The notes under the pieces were generated by a model. The model was given only the letters and a program-made list of their open reading frames with translations. It ran no database searches and was not told where the DNA came from. Below, one piece after another: positions 18,351-28,078 of a DNA stretch of 64,000 nt. Both the position numbers and the translations under genes were made by a program. This DNA is from Methylophilus methylotrophus DSM 46235 = ATCC 53528. GTDB taxonomy: Bacteria > Pseudomonadota > Gammaproteobacteria > Burkholderiales > Methylophilaceae. Position 1 is the stretch's first letter. The number at the start of each line of letters is the position of its first letter. The stretch lies in contig NZ_KB905142.1 of the NCBI RefSeq assembly GCF_000378225.1, positions 310,001 to 374,000 on the forward strand, given 5' to 3'.

Positions 18351-19517
18351 ATGTATAAAAAAGCCCTGACTTCGCTCACCATCCTGTTTTTTATGATGGG
18401 GTTTATCACCTGTTTAAACGACATTCTGGTTCCCTACTTAAAGTCCATTTTCTCACTCACGTATGCGCAGGCCGCCCTGATTCAGTTCTGTTTTTTTGCC
18501 GCCTATGGTTTGACCTCGATCCCCTTTAGCAAGTTAATTGAAAAAATGGGCTATCAAAAAGGCATGGTGATTGGCTTTGCCCTAGCTGCATTAGGTTGCC
18601 TGCTGTTTTACCCCGCCGTGTTGCTACATACTTATGCCCTGTTTTTAGCGGCCTTGTTTGTACTGGCTTCCGGCATTGTCCTACTGCAAGTCGCGGCAAA
18701 CCCATGTGTTGCGATTATTGGCCCTAAAGAAACGGCTTCTTCGCGATTAACCATGGCGCAAGCATTCAACTCCCTGGGAACCTTTGTGGCGCCATTTTTC
18801 GGCGCCTATTTCATCCTGTCTGGACTCACTAATTCCATCTATGCCGAAGGTGTGGTGTATCCGTATTTCTTGATTGCTGGCGTCCTGATCGTCATTGCGC
18901 TGGTGCTTTCCAAAATCAATTTATCCGGAATGGAAAGTGCGCAGGCAGACGAAAGCCGTTGGCAAGACGTTTTGAAAGAAAAAGGCTTGCTGCTGGGCGT
19001 GATTGGTATTTTTGCCTATGTAGGTGCTGAAGTAGCGATTGGCAGCTTCCTGGTCAATTACGTCATGGAAATCAGCCATGTAAGTGAAACCCAAGCCGCA
19101 CCATTGGTTGCCTTATATTGGGGTGGTGCCATGGTGGGGCGCTTTATTGGCATTTTCACACTAAAAGCATTTGCCCCAGCTAAAGTTTTGATGACGCATG
19201 CATTGCTTGCCGTGTTGCTGATTCTGGTTTCCATGCAAACCACCGGCACCTTGGCAATTGCCACCATGGCATTAGTCGGCCTGTGTAATTCCATCATGTT
19301 CCCCACCATTTTCACGCTGGGGATTAAAGACCTCAAAGATGGGCAGGAGAAAAAAGGGTCAGGCTTGTTGGCTACTGCGATTTTGGGAGGGGCGATTGTG
19401 CCGTTATTGACTGGCTTGCTGGCCGATCGTTTGGGCTTGCATCACGCGTTTATATTGCCGGTGATTTGTTATGTTTATATTGCTTGGTTAGGACTCAGAA
19501 ATTTTACAAAAGCTTAG
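18351..19517 (+). CDS. FucP/GluP-type sugar:H+ symporter (MFS)
   Basis: A 388-residue major facilitator with about 12 membrane helices. The N-terminal MGFITCLNDILVPYLKSIF and the following AALIQFCFFAAYGLTSIP are typical of the fucose/glucose-galactose (FucP/GluP) branch, as is VAANPCVAIIGPKETASSRLTMAQAFNSLGTF (split near residue 120). These carry monosaccharides by proton symport. The start is the ATG; a TTG seven codons earlier is in frame but would add a polar stretch ahead of the first helix. No sugar kinase or isomerase is adjacent, so the substrate is open. Confidence 0.9.
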   Translation: MYKKALTSLTILFFMMGFITCLNDILVPYLKSIFSLTYAQAALIQFCFFAAYGLTSIPFSKLIEKMGYQKGMVIGFALAALGCLLFYPAVLLHTYALFLAALFVLASGIVLLQVAANPCVAIIGPKETASSRLTMAQAFNSLGTFVAPFFGAYFILSGLTNSIYAEGVVYPYFLIAGVLIVIALVLSKINLSGMESAQADESRWQDVLKEKGLLLGVIGIFAYVGAEVAIGSFLVNYVMEISHVSETQAAPLVALYWGGAMVGRFIGIFTLKAFAPAKVLMTHALLAVLLILVSMQTTGTLAIATMALVGLCNSIMFPTIFTLGIKDLKDGQEKKGSGLLATAILGGAIVPLLTGLLADRLGLHHAFILPVICYVYIAWLGLRNFTKA

Positions 19518-19521
19518 CCTG

Positions 19522-19548
19522 TAGGGTGGGCAACTTGTTGCCCACGCG
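19522..19548 (+). repeat. REP-like palindrome
   Basis: GTGGGCAAC-TTGTTGCCCAC palindrome preceded by TAGG and followed by GCG. Related copies are at 19635 (opposite orientation), 47800 and 49066. It lies just after the sugar permease stop and may act as an mRNA 3'-end stabiliser or terminator. Confidence 0.75.
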
Positions 19549-19634
19549 CGGTAAAGCCAAAAACTAATGGAATTGTCGCGCTATGTAAATTGCACCTTAA
19601 AACATGGATAGCTAGAAAAACATAAAGATAATGG

Positions 19635-19662
19635 ACGCGTGGGCAAGTAATTGCCCACCATA
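19635..19662 (-). repeat. REP-like palindrome, inverted partner
   Basis: CGCGTGGGCAAGTAATTGCCCACC, the same palindrome type in opposite orientation to the copy at 19522, giving an inverted pair 87 bases apart. The bases between them hold no recognisable feature. Confidence 0.72.
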
Positions 19663-19702
19663 CAAAGGCTTAGAAGTTTTACAAATGCGTAGAAAAAGGA
19701 TT

Positions 19703-19730
19703 TGGCGTCCCCACGGGGATGCGAACCCCG
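19703..19730 (-). pseudogene. tRNA-Glu 3'-end fragment (att-site-like)
   Basis: Read on the minus strand, 28 bases match a complete tRNA 3' end: T-arm CGGGG-TTCGCAT-CCCCG, acceptor strand TGGGGAC, discriminator G and CCA. This agrees best with proteobacterial tRNA-Glu (whose T-loop is normally TTCGAAT). No D-arm, anticodon arm or 5' acceptor strand lies upstream; tldD coding sequence ends 20 bases away. Such 3' fragments are typically left by integrative elements that recombine into a tRNA gene. Confidence 0.6.
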
Positions 19731-19750
19731 CAGGAACTGATACACAGCGG

Positions 19751-21190
19751 TCAAGCCGACGTACCACCAACAGTGAGCCCATCAATCTTCAACGTAGGCT
19801 GCCCAACCCCCACCGGCACACTTTGTCCTTCCTTGCCGCAGGTGCCTACGCCGCTATCTAATGCCATATCGTTACCAACCATGCTGACTTTGGTCAGTAC
19901 GTCCGGACCGTTACCAATCAGGGTGGCACCTTTCACTGGATAGGTGATTTTGCCGTCCTCAATCATGTAGGCTTCCGCTGCACTGAAGACGAACTTCCCG
20001 CTGGTAATATCGACCTGACCTCCGCCAAAGTTAGCGGCATACAAACCTTTTTTCACGGACTTGATGATCTCTTGCGGGTCTTTGTCGCCGTTGAGCATGT
20101 AAGTGTTGGTCATGCGAGGCATGGGAATATGCGCGTAGCTTTCCCGGCGCGCATTACCAGTAAGGCCCATGCCCATGAGGCGGGCATTGAGTGTGTCTTG
20201 AATATAGCCGCGCAGAATGCCGTCTTCGATGAGCACGGTGTTTTGTGGCGCGTTGCCTTCATCATCCATGCTCAATGAACCACGACGGTCGGCGATGGTG
20301 CCGTCATCGACGATAGTAATGCCTTTGGCTGCGACTTGCTTGCCTATCATGTTGCTGAAAGCGCTGCTGCCTTTACGGTTAAAGTCGCCTTCCAGGCCAT
20401 GGCCTATTGCTTCATGTAGCAAAATGCCTGGCCAGCCGTTGCCAAGCACTACAGTCATGCTGCCAGCGGGGGCAGGGCGCGCATCGAGATTAACCAGTGC
20501 CTGGTGTGCAGCTTTTTGCGCGTAGTCTTGCAGTACTTCGTCGGTGAAGTAGCTGTAATCAAAACGGCCACCGCCACCGCTGGAGCCTTGCTCGCGGCGT
20601 CCATTATGTTCAGCGATCACTTGCAGGGATAAGCGCACTAAGGGACGTACATCACCGGCCATCACACCATCACTGCGCGCGACCAGTACCACTTCGTATT
20701 CCGCCGCAATCGAGGCCATCACCTGCGTGATGCGAGGGTCCTGAGCCTTGGCGTAGCTTTCCAGTTTTTCCAGTAGCTTGACCTTGGCATCCGCACTCAG
20801 GCTGGCAATCGGGTCTTGCGGCAAGTAGAGTGGGGTATGACTGCGCGTGATGATGCTATGACCAGTTTTTTCCTGACCGAGATTAGCAATCGCACGTGTG
20901 GCTTGTGCCGCCTGTTGTAAGGCGTCCAGATGAATATCGTCAGAATAGGCGAAGGCGGTTTTCTCGCCGCTCACCGCACGTACGCCCACGCCCTGGTCAA
21001 TATTAAAGCTGCCAGATTTGACCTGGCCTTCTTCCAGGCCCCATGACTCGCTACGGCTGTATTGAAAATACAGGTCCGCATAGTCGATGTTGTGCGTCAT
21101 CATGCCAGACAGAACGTTGGTTAACGCGGTCTGGTCTAGCCCGGCCGGGCGGAGCAACAGGTCATTGGCGGTGGTCAGTAGGGTTTGCAT
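19751..21190 (-). CDS. tldD: Metalloprotease TldD
   Basis: A 479-residue member of the TldD/PmbA family; with TldE it forms a zinc protease that processes modified peptides and antitoxins (microcin B17, CcdA) in other bacteria. The HExxxH-type motif HEAIGHGLEGDF near residue 250 is present, followed by the typical GRGSLSMDDEGN-like block and the C-terminal GVGTCGKEGQSVPVGVGQP. The ATG is chosen over a TTG two codons upstream. It is the last gene of a yhdP-amidase-tldD series, an order common in proteobacteria. No tldE/pmbA partner lies in the window. Confidence 0.95.
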   Translation of the reverse strand: MQTLLTTANDLLLRPAGLDQTALTNVLSGMMTHNIDYADLYFQYSRSESWGLEEGQVKSGSFNIDQGVGVRAVSGEKTAFAYSDDIHLDALQQAAQATRAIANLGQEKTGHSIITRSHTPLYLPQDPIASLSADAKVKLLEKLESYAKAQDPRITQVMASIAAEYEVVLVARSDGVMAGDVRPLVRLSLQVIAEHNGRREQGSSGGGGRFDYSYFTDEVLQDYAQKAAHQALVNLDARPAPAGSMTVVLGNGWPGILLHEAIGHGLEGDFNRKGSSAFSNMIGKQVAAKGITIVDDGTIADRRGSLSMDDEGNAPQNTVLIEDGILRGYIQDTLNARLMGMGLTGNARRESYAHIPMPRMTNTYMLNGDKDPQEIIKSVKKGLYAANFGGGQVDITSGKFVFSAAEAYMIEDGKITYPVKGATLIGNGPDVLTKVSMVGNDMALDSGVGTCGKEGQSVPVGVGQPTLKIDGLTVGGTSA

Positions 21191-21268
21191 AGTCAATTTA
21201 AAGTCGTTTCAATTGTTAAGGTTGGAGCCAATTCCTGCTTAAGAGTGCCAATAGGGCGCTCAGTGTTT

Positions 21269-22162
21269 TCATGAAATTGCCTTAATGGTTTTGTGTTTCA
21301 ATGCTGGCAGGCTCTGGCGCAGGTTTTTAATATAATTGCGGTTAACATTGGCAATCACAATCCCTGAGCCACGCGGCAGCCGGTCCAGTACTACGCCCCA
21401 AGGGTCAACAATCATGCTGTTGCCATGTGTTTCTCGGCCGGATAAGTGGTAACCACCTTGTGCCGAAGCGATGACATAGGTCAGGTTTTCTATCGCACGG
21501 GCGCGTATCAGCGTTTCCCAGTGAGCCTTACCCGTGGTTTCAGTAAAGGCGGATGGCACGACGATCATGTCGACGTCGCCCATGGCGCGATACAGTTCAG
21601 GGAAACGTAAGTCATAGCAAATAGACAAGCCAATACGACCAAAAGGCGTATCCAGGGTCACTACGGTGTCCCCAGGCTCGATGGTGTTTTCTTCATGATA
21701 GTGTTCCGTGCCCATGTCCAAACCGAACAGGTGGATTTTGTCATAACGCGCCACTTGCTCGCCCTTGTCGTTGTAAACCAGGCAGCTATTACGGACCTTG
21801 TTTGCGTGCTGGCTTTCCAGTGGGACAGAGCCAGCCACGATCCAGATTTTGTAGGCCTTGGCTGTCTTGCTCAAAAACTGTTGGATTGGGCCATCGTTCT
21901 GCTTTTCACGGATAGCCACCTTGTCCACATCCTTCAGCCCCATAATGCAGAAGTATTCCGGGAGCACCACCAGCTTTGCACCAGCCTTGGCAGCCATTTC
22001 GATCAACCGCTTGGCTTCTACCAGGTTGGCTGATACGTTGGGGCTGGAGGCCATTTGAACGGCGGCGACTTTAACGATGTCATCACTGGCTGTAGATTTC
22101 AGTTTTTTGGTTTTCTTTTCTGCCATGGCTATTTTCCGGTGAAATAATAGAGATGTTGACAT
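21269..22162 (-). CDS. Nitrilase-superfamily amidase (Nit1/deaminated-glutathione amidase type)
   Basis: A 297-residue carbon-nitrogen hydrolase. The catalytic triad is E69 (VVLPEYF), K142 (RYDKIHLF) and C182 (SICYDLRFPELYR). The sequence around the Cys and the DMGTEHYHEENTIEPGD loop fit the Nit1/NitFhit branch, whose members repair deaminated glutathione. The start at 22162 overlaps the yhdP stop as TAATG, suggesting coupling. An internal ATG at 22126 (MAEKKTKK) has a CCGGAAA ribosome-site candidate and would remove a non-conserved 12-residue extension, so the true start is uncertain. Confidence 0.9.
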   Translation of the reverse strand: MSTSLLFHRKIAMAEKKTKKLKSTASDDIVKVAAVQMASSPNVSANLVEAKRLIEMAAKAGAKLVVLPEYFCIMGLKDVDKVAIREKQNDGPIQQFLSKTAKAYKIWIVAGSVPLESQHANKVRNSCLVYNDKGEQVARYDKIHLFGLDMGTEHYHEENTIEPGDTVVTLDTPFGRIGLSICYDLRFPELYRAMGDVDMIVVPSAFTETTGKAHWETLIRARAIENLTYVIASAQGGYHLSGRETHGNSMIVDPWGVVLDRLPRGSGIVIANVNRNYIKNLRQSLPALKHKTIKAIS

Positions 22163-25100
22163 TAACGCTGATTGTTTAAAGGTTGAACAGAAGGGGCAGT
22201 AGGTGCCTTTTTATCTATATCAGCCTCCTGAGGGTTATCCCAGGTCCCTGTAATCATATACTCACTCGCACTGATTTTGTTAAGTGGGTCTTTTAACAGC
22301 TTTTGAGCGACAAATGCGGCCACGCCGACAATGGGTCCACCTGCCAGTGCTGCCAGGGAGACTGAGTCAGTGATATGAGGCACGACTTTAACACGCAGGC
22401 GTTGTGTTTCTGCTTTTAAATTGGTTTCACCTTTGATGGTGGCTTCTGCGGCAGGCCCGGTCATAAACAGGTCGTCACTGCGTAAAATGCCATCCCTGAT
22501 ATTTGCGGTTGAAGTGATTTTATCGAAAGCAAAACCTTCACTAAACAGGTCGCGGAAATCTAGCGTCAATCGGCGAGGCAGGCTTTGCAAACTCAATAGT
22601 CCAAGCAGGCGGCCAACGCCCGGTTGCACTTTCAGGATCTGGCCTTTTTCCAGCTGCATGGTAAAGTTGCCATCCAGCCTTTCTACGGCAAATTCATGTG
22701 GGCTACCTGGCCAGCCCAGCTGTCCACTCATATTGCCTGTCCCGCCCTTGACCATTTCACCGCTGGACTGGAATCGTTGCAGGGTTTTGCCAAGGTTGCT
22801 TGAGGCCAGCTTGAATTTGAGCTGCGTTTGCGGGTTGCGGATTGAGTTGCGCCAGATCCCATCGGCCGTGAGTTGGCTATCAGGGTTGGTGAGGTTCATG
22901 CGCTGGATCACCCAGCTTTCGCCACTGTTGTATGCTTTGAGGTCCAGGCTGCCTAGCTGTTTGTCGCCAAACTGGAAGTCTTGAGCAGTAATTTCCAGCT
23001 CAGGGTAACCTGTGTCCTGATGACGAATTTCTGCCGTGTTAGGCGTATTGTCGGTGTCCATGCTGCGTGGAATGCGCAGGTAATTCAGTTTTGCGACCAA
23101 TTTGCTGGGTTTGCCAGGCAGCCAATCTGCATCGCCTGCCAACTCCTGACTTTGGATGGAAAGCTTCAAACGTTCATTGTCAGGTGACATATTGAGCTTG
23201 ATTTGATGCAGGTTACGGTCGAACACATGCAAAGTACCAGCAGTCAGTTCGATTTGGTTTAAGGACAATGACGAAGCGCCACTTGCCTGGTTGTTGCTAC
23301 CTTGATTGAGGTATGCCAGCCATTCATCCACATTCAGTTTCTGGAAATCCGCACGCAAATTGATGCCGTTCCCAGAAGGTTGGCGGGGAGGGGTGTTGAT
23401 GGCAATTTCGCCTGCAGTGACCGGTGTCGCCTGGTTATTGGGGTTGCGCAGAAAGTTGGCATGTATCCAGTCGTTGTAGAGAATGGCAATCTTGTCCGGC
23501 TGACCGGTTTCCTGGCGTAACCGGACGGTTAAGTTTGCAGGGGTATCGACACTTTTTTTAGCAGGCTCAGGCAAATCAATCGCCATGCCAATCAGCTGTG
23601 AGCGAATATCCAGGCGGATGTTAGGCGCCTGGATCAGCAAGTTGCTTTTCCAGTCTGTGCTGCCATGCAAGGCCCTGGTAATCGCATTGTTATCCAGTTT
23701 TCTGAGTGCAGCATCAGTGATGCGGCCATTACCCTGGATCATGACAGATTTATCAGGACGGGTATTCAGGCTGACACTGGCAGGATTGTCAAAGATTGAT
23801 AACTGTATGCCTTGTGCTTGTAGCCCTTTTTCATTGAACTTCAAATGACCGTTGATGTTGCTCATTTCCGGCATGGCAATTTGCGGGTTGGCGGCAATGT
23901 GCCCGTTTTTGATGTTGTAATCGCCCTGGAACAGACTGGCATCGACATCGTTGAGGGGCACCTGTAATGCCAGCTTTAACTCGCCGTTGCCGTTTGCTTT
24001 CAGGTAGTCAGTAAACCCCATGGTGACCTGGCGCACGGGACTGGTGTTCACGAACCTGATGCCTTGCTCAAGAGTGCCGGTCGCCGCTGCTTTGATGTTG
24101 AGCATAGGCCAGTCGGCATCCAGCCTGGGGATTTCCACCTGTGCTTGTGTAATATGCTGCCCAACCGTCGAACCGTTTTTCACACTAATATCCATGCGCT
24201 TGCCTTCAAATTTAAGCAGCGCTTCAATATTTTGGATCACTGGCCAATCGGTGCCATATTCCAGGCTGGCATTATCGACTTGTGCCGTGACACGGAATAA
24301 ACCGATGGATGGATCGGAGTGATGTGCTTCATTCACATAGGGGAAGTCCTGCAACCGCCCCTTGACGATCACTTCACCGTGCTTGATCTGCCCGCTGAGA
24401 ATAGAAGTGTCCAGCCAGTGTAAGGTCGTTTCCCCTAGTATGAGCGGGTAATAAAACGGTGCAAACTTGGCGTCGCCCCGTTCAATCTGGCTTTGCAGTT
24501 GTATGGTGTCGCCACCTGTTGCGCCGAGCTGATACTCCAGGTTGGTACGCAAGGCCAAGTGCGGGTTGCTAAAGTGCAGGTTACGTGTGCTAATCAGTGT
24601 TTTCTGGCCGTTATTGCGCCATTCGACTTCACCTTGCAGGCGGTCTATCGGTAATGGCCAGCGTAACAGCCCAGCCAATTCAATACTCGCTTTGCTTGTA
24701 TCAAACTCAACGCTGCCTGCATTCGGACGTAAGGACAGTTGCCCGGACAAGTTATCCAACCCTGGGATGTTTTCGTAGGCTTTGCTGTGTAGGCCGTTGA
24801 AATCGGCTGCGACTGAATAGTCACGCCATTGATTCTGCTGGTACAACCAGCGTGCCTTGATTTGCGAAGCATTCCCAGCGGGTGCCATATTTTCAAGATA
24901 CCTGGCAACGGCAGAGTCGGCCGGTAGCCATTCCGCAAACAGATCGCCTTGGGCCAGTGCAAATTTTTTTGCGGTCAGCACCCCTTCATGGCCCTGGCTA
25001 TCCCATTGCAGTTCACCATTGGTATCTTCCAGCACCACTCCTGGCTGGATATCCGCAGAGAAATGTTTGAGTGCCAGCATAAAACGTTGGTCAACGCGCT

Positions 25101-26028
25101 GCCAGCGTAGCTCGCCAGACATGCTTTTAGCCACGAATGTCCGGGATTTATTGGCCGGTGTGACGGCGACATTCTTGAGTTGCACTTGCGCCGCTAATCG
25201 CTGCAGTTGCAAGGCATCAAATGCCAGTGTGGTGGTCAGGTTGCCTTTGCCCGCATTCACGTTGACTGGCAGGTCCAGCCATGGGCCCCAGGCTGCCATA
25301 TTTGTGTCTGGCAGGCGTAGGGATATCTCGCCGTGCCATGCCTCAGGTTTGGCGACATCGCTCCCTACTAAAACGGCCTCGACGGTGATCCTCTGCCGCG
25401 TCCCGGTTGAAACCAGACTATCAATATGAATGCTATGGCGGTTCAGCAGGCGTTGCCAGACCGGGGTCAAGATCTGAATATTCAGATCTTTGAGTAATAG
25501 AGGCGGCGCTTGCCTTTTTTCATCCACCCAGGTCACCGTGGCTTTTGAGATTTTGATACGCCTTTGTGCCAGCAACCAGTTGGCAAAGGCTGGGTTGCCT
25601 TGGCCAGACATGGAAATGCCAGCCAGAAACAATTCACCATCAGCGGTGCGTCTCACCACTAAATTGGGTGAGTCTATGCTGAGGCTAATCAGTGCCGGGG
25701 AGAGTGTGGCCAGGCTGCTCCAGGATAGGCGCGTGGTGACCTTGGACAGCTCAAGGGCTGGCCGATGCTCGGCATCAAACACAACCACCTTCCCCAGCGT
25801 CACTTGGGGTGCCAAGCCGCGCCAGCGGATGGCAATATGAGCAATGGTCACCTGCTGCTTGAGTGACTCGCTGAGCGCTTGTTCAATTTTTCCGCGGTAA
25901 TCGTCTATGTGCGGAAATACGTAGAATTGAATAGTGCCAATAATGCCCGCCAATATGACAAAGATGACAATCAGGAAAGACACCAGCCAGCGTTTGATTT
26001 TTTGCAAGGGCATAAGGGCGTTAAGCAA
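22162..26028 (-). CDS. yhdP: YhdP/AsmA-like envelope lipid-transport protein
   Basis: A 1288-residue protein with one N-terminal membrane helix (about 15-38) and a very long periplasmic part built of repeating beta-strand segments, ending in a domain with GRLLGLLSLQSLPRRLTLDFRDLF, characteristic of the YhdP family. In Escherichia coli YhdP is one of three AsmA-like bridges (with TamB and YdbH) that move phospholipid from inner to outer membrane. Length matches the family (about 1260-1300 residues). It heads the operon with the amidase and tldD and is divergent from the ABC-F gene. Confidence 0.92.
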   Translation of the reverse strand: MLNALMPLQKIKRWLVSFLIVIFVILAGIIGTIQFYVFPHIDDYRGKIEQALSESLKQQVTIAHIAIRWRGLAPQVTLGKVVVFDAEHRPALELSKVTTRLSWSSLATLSPALISLSIDSPNLVVRRTADGELFLAGISMSGQGNPAFANWLLAQRRIKISKATVTWVDEKRQAPPLLLKDLNIQILTPVWQRLLNRHSIHIDSLVSTGTRQRITVEAVLVGSDVAKPEAWHGEISLRLPDTNMAAWGPWLDLPVNVNAGKGNLTTTLAFDALQLQRLAAQVQLKNVAVTPANKSRTFVAKSMSGELRWQRVDQRFMLALKHFSADIQPGVVLEDTNGELQWDSQGHEGVLTAKKFALAQGDLFAEWLPADSAVARYLENMAPAGNASQIKARWLYQQNQWRDYSVAADFNGLHSKAYENIPGLDNLSGQLSLRPNAGSVEFDTSKASIELAGLLRWPLPIDRLQGEVEWRNNGQKTLISTRNLHFSNPHLALRTNLEYQLGATGGDTIQLQSQIERGDAKFAPFYYPLILGETTLHWLDTSILSGQIKHGEVIVKGRLQDFPYVNEAHHSDPSIGLFRVTAQVDNASLEYGTDWPVIQNIEALLKFEGKRMDISVKNGSTVGQHITQAQVEIPRLDADWPMLNIKAAATGTLEQGIRFVNTSPVRQVTMGFTDYLKANGNGELKLALQVPLNDVDASLFQGDYNIKNGHIAANPQIAMPEMSNINGHLKFNEKGLQAQGIQLSIFDNPASVSLNTRPDKSVMIQGNGRITDAALRKLDNNAITRALHGSTDWKSNLLIQAPNIRLDIRSQLIGMAIDLPEPAKKSVDTPANLTVRLRQETGQPDKIAILYNDWIHANFLRNPNNQATPVTAGEIAINTPPRQPSGNGINLRADFQKLNVDEWLAYLNQGSNNQASGASSLSLNQIELTAGTLHVFDRNLHQIKLNMSPDNERLKLSIQSQELAGDADWLPGKPSKLVAKLNYLRIPRSMDTDNTPNTAEIRHQDTGYPELEITAQDFQFGDKQLGSLDLKAYNSGESWVIQRMNLTNPDSQLTADGIWRNSIRNPQTQLKFKLASSNLGKTLQRFQSSGEMVKGGTGNMSGQLGWPGSPHEFAVERLDGNFTMQLEKGQILKVQPGVGRLLGLLSLQSLPRRLTLDFRDLFSEGFAFDKITSTANIRDGILRSDDLFMTGPAAEATIKGETNLKAETQRLRVKVVPHITDSVSLAALAGGPIVGVAAFVAQKLLKDPLNKISASEYMITGTWDNPQEADIDKKAPTAPSVQPLNNQR

Positions 26029-26188
26029 GGGTGAGGGGTTGATGGTTTAACAGACTATTTTACTCGAAAACAGTTGCGTAGCCGCAGTGTAAGCACGCGG
26101 TTGCGGTTGAATTATTCAGCCTGAGCATGAATGATTCGTTTAAAATGCCACTCTTTTGCGATTCTGTTTCAGATGAAAGTGACTGTCA

Positions 26189-28078
26189 GTGATTCAGTTT
26201 AAACAACTGACTTTTTCCCGAGCAGGTAAAACCCTGGTTGAAAATGCCAGCTTCCAATTGCATCCGGGTCACCGTGTGGGCCTGACCGGGGCAAATGGTG
26301 CGGGTAAATCTACTCTGTTTGCCTTGCTGCGTAGTGAGCTGGTTGCCGATGTAGGGGAATTGCTGATGCCACCATCCTGGGTGATTGCGCATGTCGCTCA
26401 GGAAACCCCTGCACTGGCGCAATCTGCGTTAGATTACACCCTGGATGGCGATGAAGAGTTGCGCACCTTGCAGGCACATCTGGCAAGTGATCAACAGGAT
26501 CCCTTGCAGGTGGCTGAGTGGCATCAACGCCTGGCAGATATTGACGGCTATAGTGCAGAAGCCAGGGCCAGCGCCTTACTCGCGGGCTTGGGTTTCTCAC
26601 AGCCACAATTAAGCCAGCCGGTCAGCGACTTTTCCGGTGGCTGGCGGATGCGCTTGAACCTGGCGCGCGCGTTGATGTGCCGGTCTGATTTGCTATTGCT
26701 CGATGAGCCAACCAACCATCTGGATATTGAAGCGGTGATCTGGTTAGAAGGCTGGCTCAATGCCTACCGTGGCACGCTGTTGCTCATTTCGCATGACCGC
26801 GAGTTTCTGGATAATACGGTTAACCATATTCTGCATATCGAACAGCGACAACTGACCTTGTATCGTGGCGGCTATAGTGATTTCGAGCGCCAGCGTGCTG
26901 AGAAACTGACCTTACAGCAAGCCAGTTACCAGAAGCAACAGCAGCAAATGGCACATCTGCAGAAATACATTGACCGTTTCCGTGCTCAGGCAACCAAGGC
27001 GCGCCAGGCGCAAAGCCGCATTAAGGCGCTGGAACGGATGGAGCTGATCAGTGCCGCGCATGTGGACTCACCCTTCAGTTTTGGTTTCCGCGAGGCTGGC
27101 CCCGCACCGGATCCGTTACTGGTCATGAACCAGGTTGTACTTGGTTATGCGGACAAGCCTCTGGTCAAGTTGGCGCACCTGGCGATCCGTCCTGGTGAAC
27201 GTATCGGCCTGCTAGGCAAGAATGGGGCGGGTAAATCCACCCTGATTAAAGCGCTGGCACAATCGGAAACCTTGCTGGCAGGTGAGCGCGTGGAAGGCAA
27301 GGACCTGCGCATCGGTTATTTTGCCCAGCATCAACTAGAACAGCTGGTTGCCAGCGACTCGCCATTGCAGCACTTGCAGCGGCTGGACCCATTAGCCAGG
27401 GAGCAGGAGCTGCTGGATTTCCTTGGGAGTTTTGATTTCAGGGGTGACATGGCCAGAATGCCTTGCGGACCATTCTCTGGGGGTGAAAAATCCCGCTTGG
27501 CATTGGCAATGTTGATTTGGCAGCGGCCTAACCTGATTTTACTAGATGAGCCGACCAACCATCTGGATATTGAGATGCGTCATGCTTTGTCGATGGCGTT
27601 GCAGGCATATGAGGGAGGCATGGTGATGGTGTCGCATGACCGTACCCTGTTAGCCACCTGTTGCGAGAAATTTGTGCTGGTGGCCGCAGGTCAAGCCGCA
27701 GTGTTTGATGGTGATCTTGAGGATTACAAGCAGTTCTTGCTTAACGCAACACAGACAGCGACGGTGTCCAGCCAGACGGCACCTGTCAAACAAAACAGTT
27801 ATCATCAGCAAAAAGCCGACAGGCAGGCACGCCTGGCTGAGCGCAGGCCTTTGCTCAAATCATTGGCTTCACTGGAAAGTCAGTTGGCGCAGTTGGAGCA
27901 AGAAAAGCAGTCGTTGCAAAGCAAATTGGCGGATGGTGATATTTACAATGTTGAACACCGCGAAACGCTGCAGGCATTACTGATTGCGCAAGCGCAAAAT
28001 CAAAAACAACTGGATTCAATCGAGGCACAATGGCTGGATGTACAGGAAAAGCTGGAAGCCCTGCCCGAGATTGACTAG
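26189..28078 (+). CDS. ABC-F ATPase (YheS-like)
   Basis: A 629-residue protein with two ABC domains and no membrane segments. Domain 1: GANGAGKST, SGGWRMRLNLARAL, LLLLDEPTNHLDIE. Domain 2: GKNGAGKST, SGGEKSRLALAML, LILLDEPTNHLDIE. The linker (about 230-300) is helical and Gln/Lys-rich, and a coiled-coil C-terminal tail is present. ABC-F proteins bind the ribosomal E site and help translation; the tail and linker fit the YheS branch. The start is a GTG (VIQFKQLTF); no in-frame ATG precedes the conserved N-terminus. The TAG stop is formed by the first base of an inserted repeat element. Confidence 0.94.
   Translation: MIQFKQLTFSRAGKTLVENASFQLHPGHRVGLTGANGAGKSTLFALLRSELVADVGELLMPPSWVIAHVAQETPALAQSALDYTLDGDEELRTLQAHLASDQQDPLQVAEWHQRLADIDGYSAEARASALLAGLGFSQPQLSQPVSDFSGGWRMRLNLARALMCRSDLLLLDEPTNHLDIEAVIWLEGWLNAYRGTLLLISHDREFLDNTVNHILHIEQRQLTLYRGGYSDFERQRAEKLTLQQASYQKQQQQMAHLQKYIDRFRAQATKARQAQSRIKALERMELISAAHVDSPFSFGFREAGPAPDPLLVMNQVVLGYADKPLVKLAHLAIRPGERIGLLGKNGAGKSTLIKALAQSETLLAGERVEGKDLRIGYFAQHQLEQLVASDSPLQHLQRLDPLAREQELLDFLGSFDFRGDMARMPCGPFSGGEKSRLALAMLIWQRPNLILLDEPTNHLDIEMRHALSMALQAYEGGMVMVSHDRTLLATCCEKFVLVAAGQAAVFDGDLEDYKQFLLNATQTATVSSQTAPVKQNSYHQQKADRQARLAERRPLLKSLASLESQLAQLEQEKQSLQSKLADGDIYNVEHRETLQALLIAQAQNQKQLDSIEAQWLDVQEKLEALPEID

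Noticed and set aside
19690-19770. Complete tRNA gene downstream of tldD
   Set aside because: Only the T-arm, acceptor 3' strand and CCA are present; no D-arm or anticodon arm can be folded and tldD coding sequence occupies the required position.
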